34,099 nt of DNA, taken from positions 17,629 through 51,727 of the forward strand of contig CAJOFV010000016.1 of assembly GCA_905233925.1 (NCBI GenBank), written 5' to 3'. This DNA comes from Paludibacteraceae bacterium. GTDB lineage: Bacteria; Bacteroidota; Bacteroidia; Bacteroidales; Paludibacteraceae. Numbering within the stretch: position 1 is the first letter of the stretch; every line of letters starts with the position of its first letter. Shown piece after piece: positions 1 through 9,071 of the stretch. Under the pieces are notes generated by a model. That model had not been told where the DNA came from. It made no database searches and was given only the letters and a program-made list of their open reading frames with translations. A program made the translations under genes and the position numbers.

Positions 1-2
1 TT

Positions 3-699
3 GTAATCGGCGCACTCGTCGCTATCGGTGTCGGCAAGATGTCATTCGGCGGACTCGGGCAGAACCTCTTCAACCCCGCACTCGTCGGGCGTGTGTTCCT
101 GCTCATTTCCTTCCCCATGCAGATGACTACCTGGCCGCGGCCGTTGGGCTTCATGACGAACTACATTGACGCCGCAACCGGTGCCACGCCGCTCGCTGCC
201 ATGAAACAAATCGTCAAGGGCGGCGACGCTTCAGCAATCAACAAACTGCCCGAATTATGGGATTCGTTCATCGGTCTGGTCGGCGGTTCGTTCGGTGAAG
301 TCTGTGCTGCGGCTTTGATTTTCGGCGGATTGCTGCTTAATTTTATGCCTTGTGTTTTTCCGGTTTTATCTCTTATAGCCGGACTGTACTATTATCATCT
401 TTTTTTACAAGTGGATTGGCACTCCCGCAGGCATGCACCCGCACATGTACATTCTCTATAGCCTCTGCACCGGCGGTATGATGCTCGGTGCCTTCTTCAT
501 GGCAACCGACTACGTGACGTCGCCGATGAGCGCGTGGGGTAAGATTATTTTCGGCGTAGGCATTGGCTTTATCGCGATGGTAATCCGTACGTGGGGGGCA
601 TATCCCGAAGGCGTTTCCTTCGCGATTCTGATGATGAACGCCTGTGTACCGTTGTTGAACAAGATTCGTCCGAAACGCTTCGGCGAGCAAAAGAAATAG
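3..699 (+). pseudogene. rnfD: RnfD, electron transport complex subunit D (5' truncated by window edge; reading frame changes around 320-430)
   Basis: [21 protein letters not shown] in frame 3 (ORF 39..461) and LCTGGMMLGAFFMATDYVTSPMSAWGKIIFGVG...AYPEGVSFAILMMNACVPLLNK in frame 1 (ORF 433..699) are the two halves of RnfD in different frames; rnfG, E, A follow. Confidence 0.85.
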
Positions 700-710
700 G
701 AGGATGAGTT

Positions 711-1316
711 ATGGCTAAACTACCCAGTACATTTATGAATATGGCCTTGTCGCTGACGTGCATCACGTTGGTGGCAGCCGCAGCGCTGGCAGGCGTTTAC
801 CTGCTGACGCAGGCACAAATTGAGCAGCAGAAGCGCGAAGCGCAGGACGCAGCCCGCATTGCCGTGCTCGCCGGACACGAAGACGGCATTGCCATTGAGA
901 CGCAGGCCGACGGCTTCGGCGGCGTTATCAAACTCATGGTCGGCTTTGACCCTGAAGGACACATCCTCGGCTACGAAGTGCTTGAGCAGCAGGAAACGCC
1001 GGGTCTCGGCACGCATATCGTCGAGTGGTTCAAGAACGCTGACAAGCCCGGACAGAACATCATCGGCCGCGAGGCAACAGGTCGTTTCTCCGTTTCGAAG
1101 GACGGCGGCGACGTGGATGCCATCACCGCGGCAACAATCTCTTCCCGCGCGTTCCTTGCCGCGATAAACGACGCCTATGTGCAGTTCAAAGCACAACAGG
1201 GCGAACAGGTTGAGGCTTGGACAGGCGCATCCAAAATGGTAACCGAAACGCCGGAACAGCCGGAAACACCGGAAACAACTGAACCCGCAGAAGAAAAGGA
1301 GGCACAAGATGAATAA
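711..1316 (+). CDS. rnfG: RnfG, FMN-binding electron transport complex subunit
   Basis: N-terminal TM, ETPGLGTHI..., DAITAATISSRAF (FMN attachment-type S/T-A-T motif); position between rnfD and rnfE. Confidence 0.93.
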   Translation: MAKLPSTFMNMALSLTCITLVAAAALAGVYLLTQAQIEQQKREAQDAARIAVLAGHEDGIAIETQADGFGGVIKLMVGFDPEGHILGYEVLEQQETPGLGTHIVEWFKNADKPGQNIIGREATGRFSVSKDGGDVDAITAATISSRAFLAAINDAYVQFKAQQGEQVEAWTGASKMVTETPEQPETPETTEPAEEKEAQDE

Positions 1317-1893
1317 TGGTACAAAAACGCTGTTAAACGGCATTCTCAAAGAGAATCCGACCTTTGGTCTCGTGCTCGGCATGTGCCCGACACTCGCGAC
1401 CACCACTTCCGCCCTCAACGGTATGTCCATGGGCTTGGCGACGCTGTTCGTGCTCGTTTGCTCGAACGTTGTCATCTCGCTCCTCAAGAACCTCATTCCC
1501 GACAAGGTGCGTATTCCGGCATTCATCGTTGTTATCGCTACGTTCGTGACGTTGGTGCAGTTGCTTATGCAGGCCTACCTGCCCGCCATTTACAACGTGC
1601 TCGGACTCTTTATCCCGCTGATTGTGGTGAACTGCATCGTCCTCGGTCGTGCAGAGGCGTTTGCCGCCAAGAACACCGTCGGGCTGTCTGCATTGGATGG
1701 CATCGGTATGGGTCTCGGCTTCACGCTGGCGCTGACGGTGCTCGGTGCATTGCGCGAGCTGCTTGGCACAGGCGCTATTTTCGGCTGGCATATCTTCCCC
1801 GACAATTACGGAGCGCTTGTCTTCGTCCTTGCACCGGGCGCATTCATCTGCCTTGCCTACCTGATGGTTATCGTCCAACGCTGGATGAAATAA
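1309..1893 (+). CDS. rnfE: RnfE, electron transport complex subunit E
   Basis: ENPTFGLVLGMCPTLATTTSALNGMSMGLAT, IPLIVVNCIVLGRAEAFA; overlaps rnfG end. Confidence 0.94.
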   Translation: MNNGTKTLLNGILKENPTFGLVLGMCPTLATTTSALNGMSMGLATLFVLVCSNVVISLLKNLIPDKVRIPAFIVVIATFVTLVQLLMQAYLPAIYNVLGLFIPLIVVNCIVLGRAEAFAAKNTVGLSALDGIGMGLGFTLALTVLGALRELLGTGAIFGWHIFPDNYGALVFVLAPGAFICLAYLMVIVQRWMK

Positions 1894-1929
1894 AATGAGA
1901 AAATGTAAAAATAAATAAATGAGAAAATT

Positions 1930-2523
1930 ATGGTTTACTTCTTGATATTTATTTCCGCGATATTTGTTAATAATATCGTCCTCAGCCAGTTCCTCGGCAT
2001 TTGTCCCTTCCTCGGTGTCAGCAAGAAAATCGACACCGCTCTCGGCATGGGTGCTGCAGTGACGTTTGTGCTCACGCTGGCAACCGTTGTGACCTACCTG
2101 CTCCAGAAACTGCTGATTCTCTGGCACATAGAGTTCCTGCAGACCATTCTGTTCATTCTCGTGATTGCCGCGCTCGTGCAGATGATTGAGATTATCCTCA
2201 AGAAAATCTCTCCGTCACTTTACGAGGCGTTGGGTGTTTTCCTGCCGCTGATTACCACGAACTGCTGCATCCTCGGTGTGGCTATTCTTGTGGCGAACGG
2301 CACGAACAAACTCCCTGTCGGCGCAGACCACAACCTGCTTACCGGCACACTCTTCGCGTTTGCAACAGCCATCGGTTTTGCACTCGCGTTGGTTATCTTC
2401 GCCGGCATGCGTGAACAGCTCAGCATGAACAAAGTCCCCAAAGCGATGGAAGGCACTCCGATTGCGCTCCTTACCGCCGGACTGCTCGCCATGGCATTCA
2501 TGGGATTTTCAGGAGTCGTATAA
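1930..2523 (+). CDS. rnfA: RnfA, electron transport complex subunit A
   Basis: NNIVLSQFLGICPFLGVSKKIDTALGMGAAVTFVLTLAT, LITTNCCILGVA. Confidence 0.95.
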   Translation: MVYFLIFISAIFVNNIVLSQFLGICPFLGVSKKIDTALGMGAAVTFVLTLATVVTYLLQKLLILWHIEFLQTILFILVIAALVQMIEIILKKISPSLYEALGVFLPLITTNCCILGVAILVANGTNKLPVGADHNLLTGTLFAFATAIGFALALVIFAGMREQLSMNKVPKAMEGTPIALLTAGLLAMAFMGFSGVV

Positions 2524-2548
2524 TTCACATTTAACACATTCTAATACC

Positions 2549-3530
2549 ATGTTATTCAAACTTGCATCGGCACTTCACAAGGAAAAACTCGAACTACCTT
2601 TCGAGCCGGATCCGCAGTGGGTGGAAGAAAACCAGGTCGTTGCCGTCTTGAGCGGTGGCAGCGAAGCATTATTCCTTGAGAAGGTGAACAAGGGCGAAAT
2701 AACCCTTGACAAACCGATTTATCTTATTGCCGGCGAGCAGAGCAACTCGCTTGCCGCAAGTTGCGAAATATTAAGTTGGATCAATCAACATCACGGTCAT
2801 GGAGAGATTAGGACTCATCGGTAAGCCGTCGGATTGGCTTATCTCATCCACATTCGATGCGGACATTATCCGCGAAAAATTAGGTTGCGAACTGGTCGAG
2901 ATTCCCATTTCGGAAGTGCAGTCTCTCGGCGAAGTGGAGGAAGGAGAAAAAGGCGCGCTGCGCATCTACGAGCGCCTCAAGGAACTGGTTGCCAAGTACA
3001 ATCTTTTCGGTCTGACGCTCCGTTGCTTTGACCTGCTGACCGTTTGCAAGAACACCGGCTGCCTGGCGCTTGCCAAACTGAATGCCGAAGGTATTCCCGC
3101 GGCTTGCGAAGGCGATGTGCCTGCGTTGCTGACGATGGTTCTTGCGCACCGCATCACCGGCTGCTCCGGTTTCCAGTGCAATCCTGCCCGCGTGAATACG
3201 GAGAACGGCGAAATGCTTTGGGCGCACTGCACCATTCCGTTGAACATGGTGGAGAAGTACGAGTACGACTCGCATTTCGAGTCCGGCATTGGCATTTCCA
3301 TTCACGCAGACCTGCCGTTGGGTGATTATACGTTGGTGAAAGTGAGCGGCGACTTGAAGCGCATCTTTGCAGAGGATGTGCAGCTTGTCCGCAACCAATA
3401 CCAGCCGAATCTCTGCCGCACGCAGGTTTGGCTGAAGACGAAGCATGTTATTCCTTACCTGTTGTCGAATCCCATTTCGAACCACCACTTGCTTGTCCCG
3501 GGTCATCACGCCGCCGAGTTTGTCATTTGA
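2549..3530 (+). pseudogene. fucose/arabinose isomerase-like protein, split into two frames (2549..2824 and 2799..3530)
   Basis: N part MLFKLASALHKEKLELPF...LIAGEQSNSLAASCEILSWINQHHGHGEI; C part RLGLIGKPSDWLISSTFD...ACEGDVPALLTMVLAHRITG...HFESGIGISIHADLPLGDYTLVKVSGDL. The two join at a frame change near 2800. Confidence 0.7.
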
Positions 3531-3568
3531 TTATTGCACAACACCGCAGTACCGCGATTCCTCCCAAC

Positions 3569-3597
3569 AAAAAAGTGCGACAATATCGCACTTTTTT
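3569..3597 (+). terminator. intrinsic terminator hairpin AAAAAAGTGCGA-caata-TCGCACTTTTTT
   Basis: Perfect 12-bp inverted repeat ending in a T tract, just after the 3530 stop. Confidence 0.85.
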
Positions 3598-3648
3598 CGT
3601 TAAACTTTCAACTTTCAACTTTCCACTTTCCACTTTCCACACAAAAAA

Positions 3649-3680
3649 TTTGCGTATTCAAATTTTTTGTAGTACTTTTG
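3649..3680 (+). promoter_or_regulatory. Bacteroidota-type promoter TTTG-N20-TACTTTTG
   Basis: Exact match to -33 TTTG / -7 TAnnTTTG with 20-nt spacing; no long ORF follows. Confidence 0.65.
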
Positions 3681-3864
3681 CACCCACCTTCACTCATTCA
3701 CTCCTTCACTCATTCACTCTGTATTGGGTGATTATTGGGTGATTATTGGATTATTATTGGGTGATTGACCCGAGAGAACCCCAAGAGTTACGTCCGTCTT
3801 GATGCGTACATCCGCGCATCCATCTACAAACAACTCAAAAACTCATGAATAATACATGGCCTTT

Positions 3865-3975
3865 GGCCCTATGGCCCTTGCCATAAACTGCATAACTGTC
3901 TATAAATCAGTAAAATACAGCATTTTTGCGTAGGGTCATAGGGCCAGGACATAATTCATATTGCATTGGCCCTAT
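3865..3975. repeat. inverted/direct GGCCCTATG repeat cluster
   Basis: GGCCCTATGGCCC (3865-3877), GGGTCATAGGGCC (3933-3945, inverted, 12/13 match), GGCCCTAT (3968-3975). Confidence 0.7.
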
Positions 3976-4210
3976 CTTTCTTCGTTGATTACCCCGGCAT
4001 CCTATGCCGCCCGTTCACCCGTTCATCCGTTCACCCGCTCACCCGTTCATCCGTTAAACGTTAAACTTTCAACTTTTGTCCAGCTCGCGGCGCTAACTCG
4101 CCGCGTTCTTCGTCCTTTTTGCGCGTATGATTTACGCGCAGAGTCCACTATGCAAATCCCGCTTAACTCCGCTAAAGCATTGGCAAAAACAAAAAAAAAT
4201 GGCACAAATA

Positions 4211-4242
4211 TTTGCATGTGTCATTTTTTTGTAGTAATTTTG
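4211..4242 (+). promoter_or_regulatory. Bacteroidota-type promoter TTTG-N20-TAATTTTG
   Basis: TTTG 4211-4214, TAATTTTG 4235-4242, 20-nt spacer. Confidence 0.75.
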
Positions 4243-4535
4243 CAGCCGTAAACGTACGCCGGAGGGAAATGTCTCTCATTTTTAGGGTAGGTTTACGGAC
4301 ATATTAATAGCGTTTATTGACGCTTGTTTTGGTTTTACGAAATCTGGTAAATTTCTATTCCCCCAAGACAAGATAGTGCAATAAGCGTTCTCGTGGGTAT
4401 GTATTATCCGTTCGCGCCCTATTAGGCGGGAGGGGTGACATATCGGGCGTGAACGTTATTGTTTATTCTTGGGAAACGGTTTACCAGAACCTCGTAAAGG
4501 AGAATGAGCGTGGATAACATTCACGCTTTTGTTTT
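4243..4535 (+). ncRNA. probable independently transcribed structured RNA (~290 nt)
   Basis: Preceded by a promoter and ended by hairpin AGCGTG/CACGCT plus T-rich tail. Complementary segments: CCGTAAAC/GTTTACGG, AGCGT/ACGCT, TTTACGA..TCTGGTAAA/TTTACCAGA..TCGTAAA, CCCAAGA/TCTTGGG, CAATAA/TTATTG, CGTTCGCGCCC/GGGCGTGAACG. Confidence 0.75.
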
Positions 4536-4536
4536 T
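4507..4536 (+). terminator. intrinsic terminator of the structured RNA
   Basis: AGCGTG-gataacatt-CACGCT followed by TTTGTTTTT. Confidence 0.7.
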
Positions 4537-4631
4537 ATCTTTACGGACTTTAGAGCCCCAATTGACTTTATAAAACAAACAACAATATTAACCCTTTAAA
4601 AGTGCGCACGATACTTATAGTGTATTTGCTT

Positions 4632-7600
4632 ATGAGAAAAATCATTTTTACAATTCTCCTTACCATCGCAGCAAGTGTAGGAAAACTATTCGCTTATGAT
4701 GCCCAAATCGGTAATTTGTACTACAATCTCAGCACCATTTCCCAAACAGCAACGGTAACTTATAAATCCCTAACCGTATATTATCCTAGTAAATTTGTAT
4801 ATAACGAAAATTGGAATATTACTACTGTCGACATTCCAGCCTCGGTAACCTATGGCGGTACAACCTACACCGTCACTTCGATCGGTAGTAATGCTTTCTC
4901 TGGTTGCACCAGTTTGACCTCTGTTACCATTCCAAACTCCATCACTTCGATTGGGAAGGAAGCTTTCTCTGGTTGCTCTAGTTTGCCTGAGATAGGTAAT
5001 ATCTGTTATGCGGATAAATGGATTGTGGAAGTAACTGATAAAAACTTATCGACTTATACGATTGAAGAAGGGACTCGGGGTATTTGCAATAATGCGTTCG
5101 CTTATTGCAAATACATGACCACAATCACTATTCCCAACTCCGTTACTTCGATTGGCAATGACGCTTTCTATGGTTGCTCTAGTTTGCCCATTGTTGATAA
5201 TATCCGCTATGCAGACACATATTTAGTAAAGCTTGCAGATGAATCGTTATCTACATGTATAATCAAAGAAGGTACAAAATTTATTGGCAATAACGCTTTC
5301 TATGGTTGCACCAGCTTGACCTCTGTTACCATTCCCAACTCCGTAACTTTGATTGGTGAGCAAGCTTTTAATGGATGTACTGGTCTGACTTCTATTGCCA
5401 TTGGTAACTCCGTCACTTCGATTGGTTATATGGCTTTTTATGGTTGCGCCGGTTTGACTTCTGTTACTATTCCTAACTCTGTCACTTCGATTGGTGAGCA
5501 AGCTTTCTATGGTTGCACAAGCTTGACTTCCGTTGCCATTGGTAACTCCGTCACTTTGATTGGTGAGCGAGCTTTTAGAGGGTGTACCGGTTTGGTGTCT
5601 GTCACATTGGATGCAAATGAGATTACTAGCAAAAATTATTCATATGGTGGCGACAATGGTATTTCCAATATTTTTGGAACGCAAGTGCAAGAATATATTT
5701 TGGGAAACTCCATTACTTCAATTGGCAGTTATGCTTTCTCTGCTTGCACCGGTTTGACTTCTGTCACCATTGGTAACTCCGTCACTTCAATTGGCAGTTA
5801 TGCTTTCACGGGTAGCTCTAGCCTAAATTCTATACTATGGAATGCCAATGAATATGAGGTATTAGATTACGATCAAGGAGGAAGTAGTAAAGAGTTTGGT
5901 CCCTTTTATGATATATGTTCTAACATCACTTCCTTTACTATTGGAAATGAAGTTGAATCGCTTCCTGATTATTTATGCTACGGCATGAATAACTTGACGG
6001 ATATCAATTTACCAAATAGTGTGAAGTCTATAGGTGATAAATGTTTTTATGATTGTGTTGGCTTACGTAGAGTGCAATTGAGTAACCAATTAGAGCATAT
6101 TGGAGCATCCGCTTTTGAAAACTGCACACGCCTAAATACTTTGAACTTACCCAATACATTGACATACATAGGAATAGATGCCTTTAAAAACACACCATTC
6201 TATTCTTCTACCGGTGAATGGGAAAATGGTATGCGCTACATTGGTACGGTATTGGTTGAGGTAAATGAAGCAGAACTTCCATATTATGATTGTACTATAA
6301 GAGAAGGAACAACAGCAATTATTGATAGAGCATTTGCATATTGTCATATAGGTTCAATTACCATACCGGAAGGAGTCACGGCTATTCCAAATTATGCTTT
6401 TGAAGGATGTTATTATCTACATACTATTAAAATTCCTAATTCCGTCACTTCGATTGGCAGTGGGGCCTTCTCTGATTGCACTGGTTTGACTTCTGTTACG
6501 ATTCCTAACTTTGTCACTTCGATTGGCAGTGGGGCTTTCTCTGATTGCACTGGTTTGACTTCTGTTACGATTCCTAACTCTGTCACTTCGATTGGCAATT
6601 ATGCTTTTAGGGATTGCACAGGTTTGACTTCTATTACTATTCCTAACTCTGTCACTTCAATTGGTAGTGGGGCTTTCTCTGGTTGCACCGGTTTGACCTC
6701 TATAACCATTCCCAACTCCGTCACTTCGATTGGCGAGAAAGCTTTTAATGGATGTACCGGTTTGACTTCTGTCACCATTGGTAACTCAGTCACTTCAATT
6801 GGTAGTAATGCTTTTGAAGACTGTACAAGCTTACAAGAAGTTCATATTAGCGATATTGCTGCTTGGTGTTCTATTAAATTCAATGATAATCCTTTGTATT
6901 ACACTAAACATTTATATTTGAATGGAAAAGAAATTACTGGAGATTTGGTTATTCCGGAAGGTGTCACTTCAATTGGCAATGGAGCTTTCTACTATTGTGA
7001 CAAATTGACATCTGTTACTATTCCTAACACCGTCATCTCAATAGGAGAAAAAGCATTTTACAGTTGTCACAATTTGACATCACTAACCATTCCGGATTTG
7101 GTGAAGGCAATAGGTAGTGAGGCCTTTTGTAATTGCGGAATAAAATCTATTGTTATCGGAAATTCCGTTTCTAAAATTGGTGAATACGCTTTTAGACGGT
7201 GTTCTTTAACCTCTGTAGTATGGAATGCAAAAAAATGTGATGCCTATCATTATCATTATTCTGAATATATTCCAGAAGCCGGATATGATTGGGAGCATGA
7301 TGAATATGGACCTTTCTACTCATCAAATCATTATATTACATCATTTACATTGGGTAATGAGGTTAGAGAAATTCCCGATGGACTTTGCTATGGGATGTAT
7401 AATTTAACTTCTGTCAACATTCCTAATAATGTTGAGAAAATAGGCAAAATGGCATTCTCCGGTTGCGAAGCCCTTAAACAAATTACTATTGGCCATAATG
7501 TCAAGGAGATAAGCGACAATGCATTTGATGAATGCCCGAATGTAATGACAATCTATTCCTATCTGGAAACGCCGCCTGCAATCAATAATACTGTCTTTGC

Positions 7601-8840
7601 CGGATTTGGTACCTATAAAGGTGTGGATTTGTATGTTCCCATCGGCTGCAAAGCCAATTATGAAGCAATGGATATTTGGAAAGAGTTCTATATTATTGAG
7701 GGCTTGCCAGACATTATTGATAACAATCTCTATTATATGTTGGACGAGGTAAACCAGACGGCAACACTTATCACGTCTTCTCTTGCGGAGTTAAAGCCGG
7801 TTGTAAATGGTGAATTGGTCATTCCGGAAACCGTAGTAAGCAACGGTAAGACCTTTACGGTAACCGCTATCGGCGATAATGTATTCAAAGATAATTCCAC
7901 CATTAGCACGGTTGTTATACCTTCGACCGTCACGCAGATTGGCGATTCGGCTTTCTATGGTTCAAGTTTGACGTCTGTTGTTATCGGTGGAACTAAAAAG
8001 CCTGTAGAATCGGTGGCTGTTCGTCGTAACATAATGGTGGAAGAATGTTACGAAATTGGAGATTATGCCTTTGCTAACTGTAAAGGATTGACAAAGGTAA
8101 AATTCCTTGACTGCGTAAGTTCTATCGGCAAAGGAGCATTCAAAGGTTGCTCCAACCTGAAGGATATCTATTCCAAGATGCAAACCCCGCCCGCTATTGA
8201 TGAGACTGTATTTGCTGATTGTGGCGCTTTGAAAGATATTAACTTGTATGTTCCGACCGGCATGGAATCTACATACAAAGGAATGGCTGTTTGGAAAGAA
8301 TTCTTCTTCAAAGTGTTTGTTAATACTTATATTGTCACTTTCGTAGATTGGAACGGCAATGTAATCAGCACACAAGAAGTTGAAGAAGGAGCATCTGCTA
8401 TTGCTCCTGCCGACCCGGAACGGAATGGCTATCACTTTACAGGATGGGATATTTCCTTTGCCAATGTAACGGCCGATATAATCGTTACTGCCCAATATGC
8501 GGAAATTGTCATGTGGACACTTGTTGCCAAGCCATCCGATGAGTATATGGGGTATGTTACAGGTGGCGGCATCTACGAAGAAGGTGAAGTTGTGACCATT
8601 ACGGCAATCCCGTATGAAGGTTATATCTTCGTTCAATGGTCAGACGGCAACACGGATGCCCAACGGACGGTAACGGTTACTTCCGATGCCACCTATACCG
8701 CTGTATTTGCAGAGCAACCTCAAGCAATTGAGCAAATCGAAATGGGAAATCCGAAAAATGCTAAATTGCTGATAGAAGGGCACCTCTACATCCTTCGCGA
8801 CGGCAAAATATACACCGCTACCGGTGCAGAAATTCGTTAG
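4632..8840 (+). CDS. BspA-like leucine-rich repeat surface protein (TpLRR/LRR_5 repeats, InlB/List-Bact-type repeat near the C-terminus)
   Basis: Signal peptide MRKIIFTILLTIAASVGKLFA; many copies of SVTIPNSVTSIGxxAFxGCTGLT; VTFVDWNGNVISTQEVEEGASAIAPADPERNGYHFTGWD; tail EGHLYILRDGKIYTATGAEIR. Confidence 0.93.
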   Translation: MRKIIFTILLTIAASVGKLFAYDAQIGNLYYNLSTISQTATVTYKSLTVYYPSKFVYNENWNITTVDIPASVTYGGTTYTVTSIGSNAFSGCTSLTSVTIPNSITSIGKEAFSGCSSLPEIGNICYADKWIVEVTDKNLSTYTIEEGTRGICNNAFAYCKYMTTITIPNSVTSIGNDAFYGCSSLPIVDNIRYADTYLVKLADESLSTCIIKEGTKFIGNNAFYGCTSLTSVTIPNSVTLIGEQAFNGCTGLTSIAIGNSVTSIGYMAFYGCAGLTSVTIPNSVTSIGEQAFYGCTSLTSVAIGNSVTLIGERAFRGCTGLVSVTLDANEITSKNYSYGGDNGISNIFGTQVQEYILGNSITSIGSYAFSACTGLTSVTIGNSVTSIGSYAFTGSSSLNSILWNANEYEVLDYDQGGSSKEFGPFYDICSNITSFTIGNEVESLPDYLCYGMNNLTDINLPNSVKSIGDKCFYDCVGLRRVQLSNQLEHIGASAFENCTRLNTLNLPNTLTYIGIDAFKNTPFYSSTGEWENGMRYIGTVLVEVNEAELPYYDCTIREGTTAIIDRAFAYCHIGSITIPEGVTAIPNYAFEGCYYLHTIKIPNSVTSIGSGAFSDCTGLTSVTIPNFVTSIGSGAFSDCTGLTSVTIPNSVTSIGNYAFRDCTGLTSITIPNSVTSIGSGAFSGCTGLTSITIPNSVTSIGEKAFNGCTGLTSVTIGNSVTSIGSNAFEDCTSLQEVHISDIAAWCSIKFNDNPLYYTKHLYLNGKEITGDLVIPEGVTSIGNGAFYYCDKLTSVTIPNTVISIGEKAFYSCHNLTSLTIPDLVKAIGSEAFCNCGIKSIVIGNSVSKIGEYAFRRCSLTSVVWNAKKCDAYHYHYSEYIPEAGYDWEHDEYGPFYSSNHYITSFTLGNEVREIPDGLCYGMYNLTSVNIPNNVEKIGKMAFSGCEALKQITIGHNVKEISDNAFDECPNVMTIYSYLETPPAINNTVFAGFGTYKGVDLYVPIGCKANYEAMDIWKEFYIIEGLPDIIDNNLYYMLDEVNQTATLITSSLAELKPVVNGELVIPETVVSNGKTFTVTAIGDNVFKDNSTISTVVIPSTVTQIGDSAFYGSSLTSVVIGGTKKPVESVAVRRNIMVEECYEIGDYAFANCKGLTKVKFLDCVSSIGKGAFKGCSNLKDIYSKMQTPPAIDETVFADCGALKDINLYVPTGMESTYKGMAVWKEFFFKVFVNTYIVTFVDWNGNVISTQEVEEGASAIAPADPERNGYHFTGWDISFANVTADIIVTAQYAEIVMWTLVAKPSDEYMGYVTGGGIYEEGEVVTITAIPYEGYIFVQWSDGNTDAQRTVTVTSDATYTAVFAEQPQAIEQIEMGNPKNAKLLIEGHLYILRDGKIYTATGAEIR

Positions 8841-8890
8841 AACGCTATAACGCTAAAACGCTATAACGATAGAACGCCATAACGCTAAAT

Positions 8891-8923
8891 AAAACGAAGT
8901 GCGGCAAAACCGCACTTCGTTTT
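8891..8923 (+). terminator. hairpin terminator AAAACGAAGTGCGG-caaaa-CCGCACTTCGTTTT
   Basis: Perfect 14-bp stem downstream of the BspA-like CDS. Confidence 0.85.
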
Positions 8924-9013
8924 AGCATTTGTTAAGCATCTGTCTCCTTTTCCTTTTTATGGTAAAATCACACTTTGGGGCTCATTAAACAAAAAAAATG
9001 CACAAAAATCAAG

Positions 9014-9071
9014 AATCGGAGATTATTTTATATAAAATCGCAGATTTTTCTTGCGCAAATCGGAGATTTTT
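9014..9071. repeat. three AATCGSAGATT repeats at exact 22-nt period
   Basis: AATCGGAGATT at 9014, AATCGCAGATTTTT at 9036, AATCGGAGATTTTT at 9058. Confidence 0.75.

Noticed and set aside
720-2127. Long minus-strand ORFs (720..1526, 1333..2127) opposite rnfG/rnfE/rnfA
   Set aside because: Antisense to well-recognised Rnf genes; low-complexity Cys/His/Arg-rich translations with no family features.
4243-4535. tmRNA, RNase P RNA or SRP RNA as the identity of the structured RNA
   Set aside because: No tRNA-like CCA end or tag ORF, no RNase P GAGGAAAGTC core and no SRP GGAA-loop region seen; left unnamed.
4870-6830. CRISPR-like periodic repeats
   Set aside because: The periodicity is coding, one 23-aa LRR unit (~69 nt) per repeat, with no unique spacers.
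5247-8636. Minus-strand ORFs inside the BspA-like gene (5247..5501, 6413..6793, 7962..8636)
   Set aside because: The first two groups are repetitive because of the LRR DNA repeats; none has independent gene signals.
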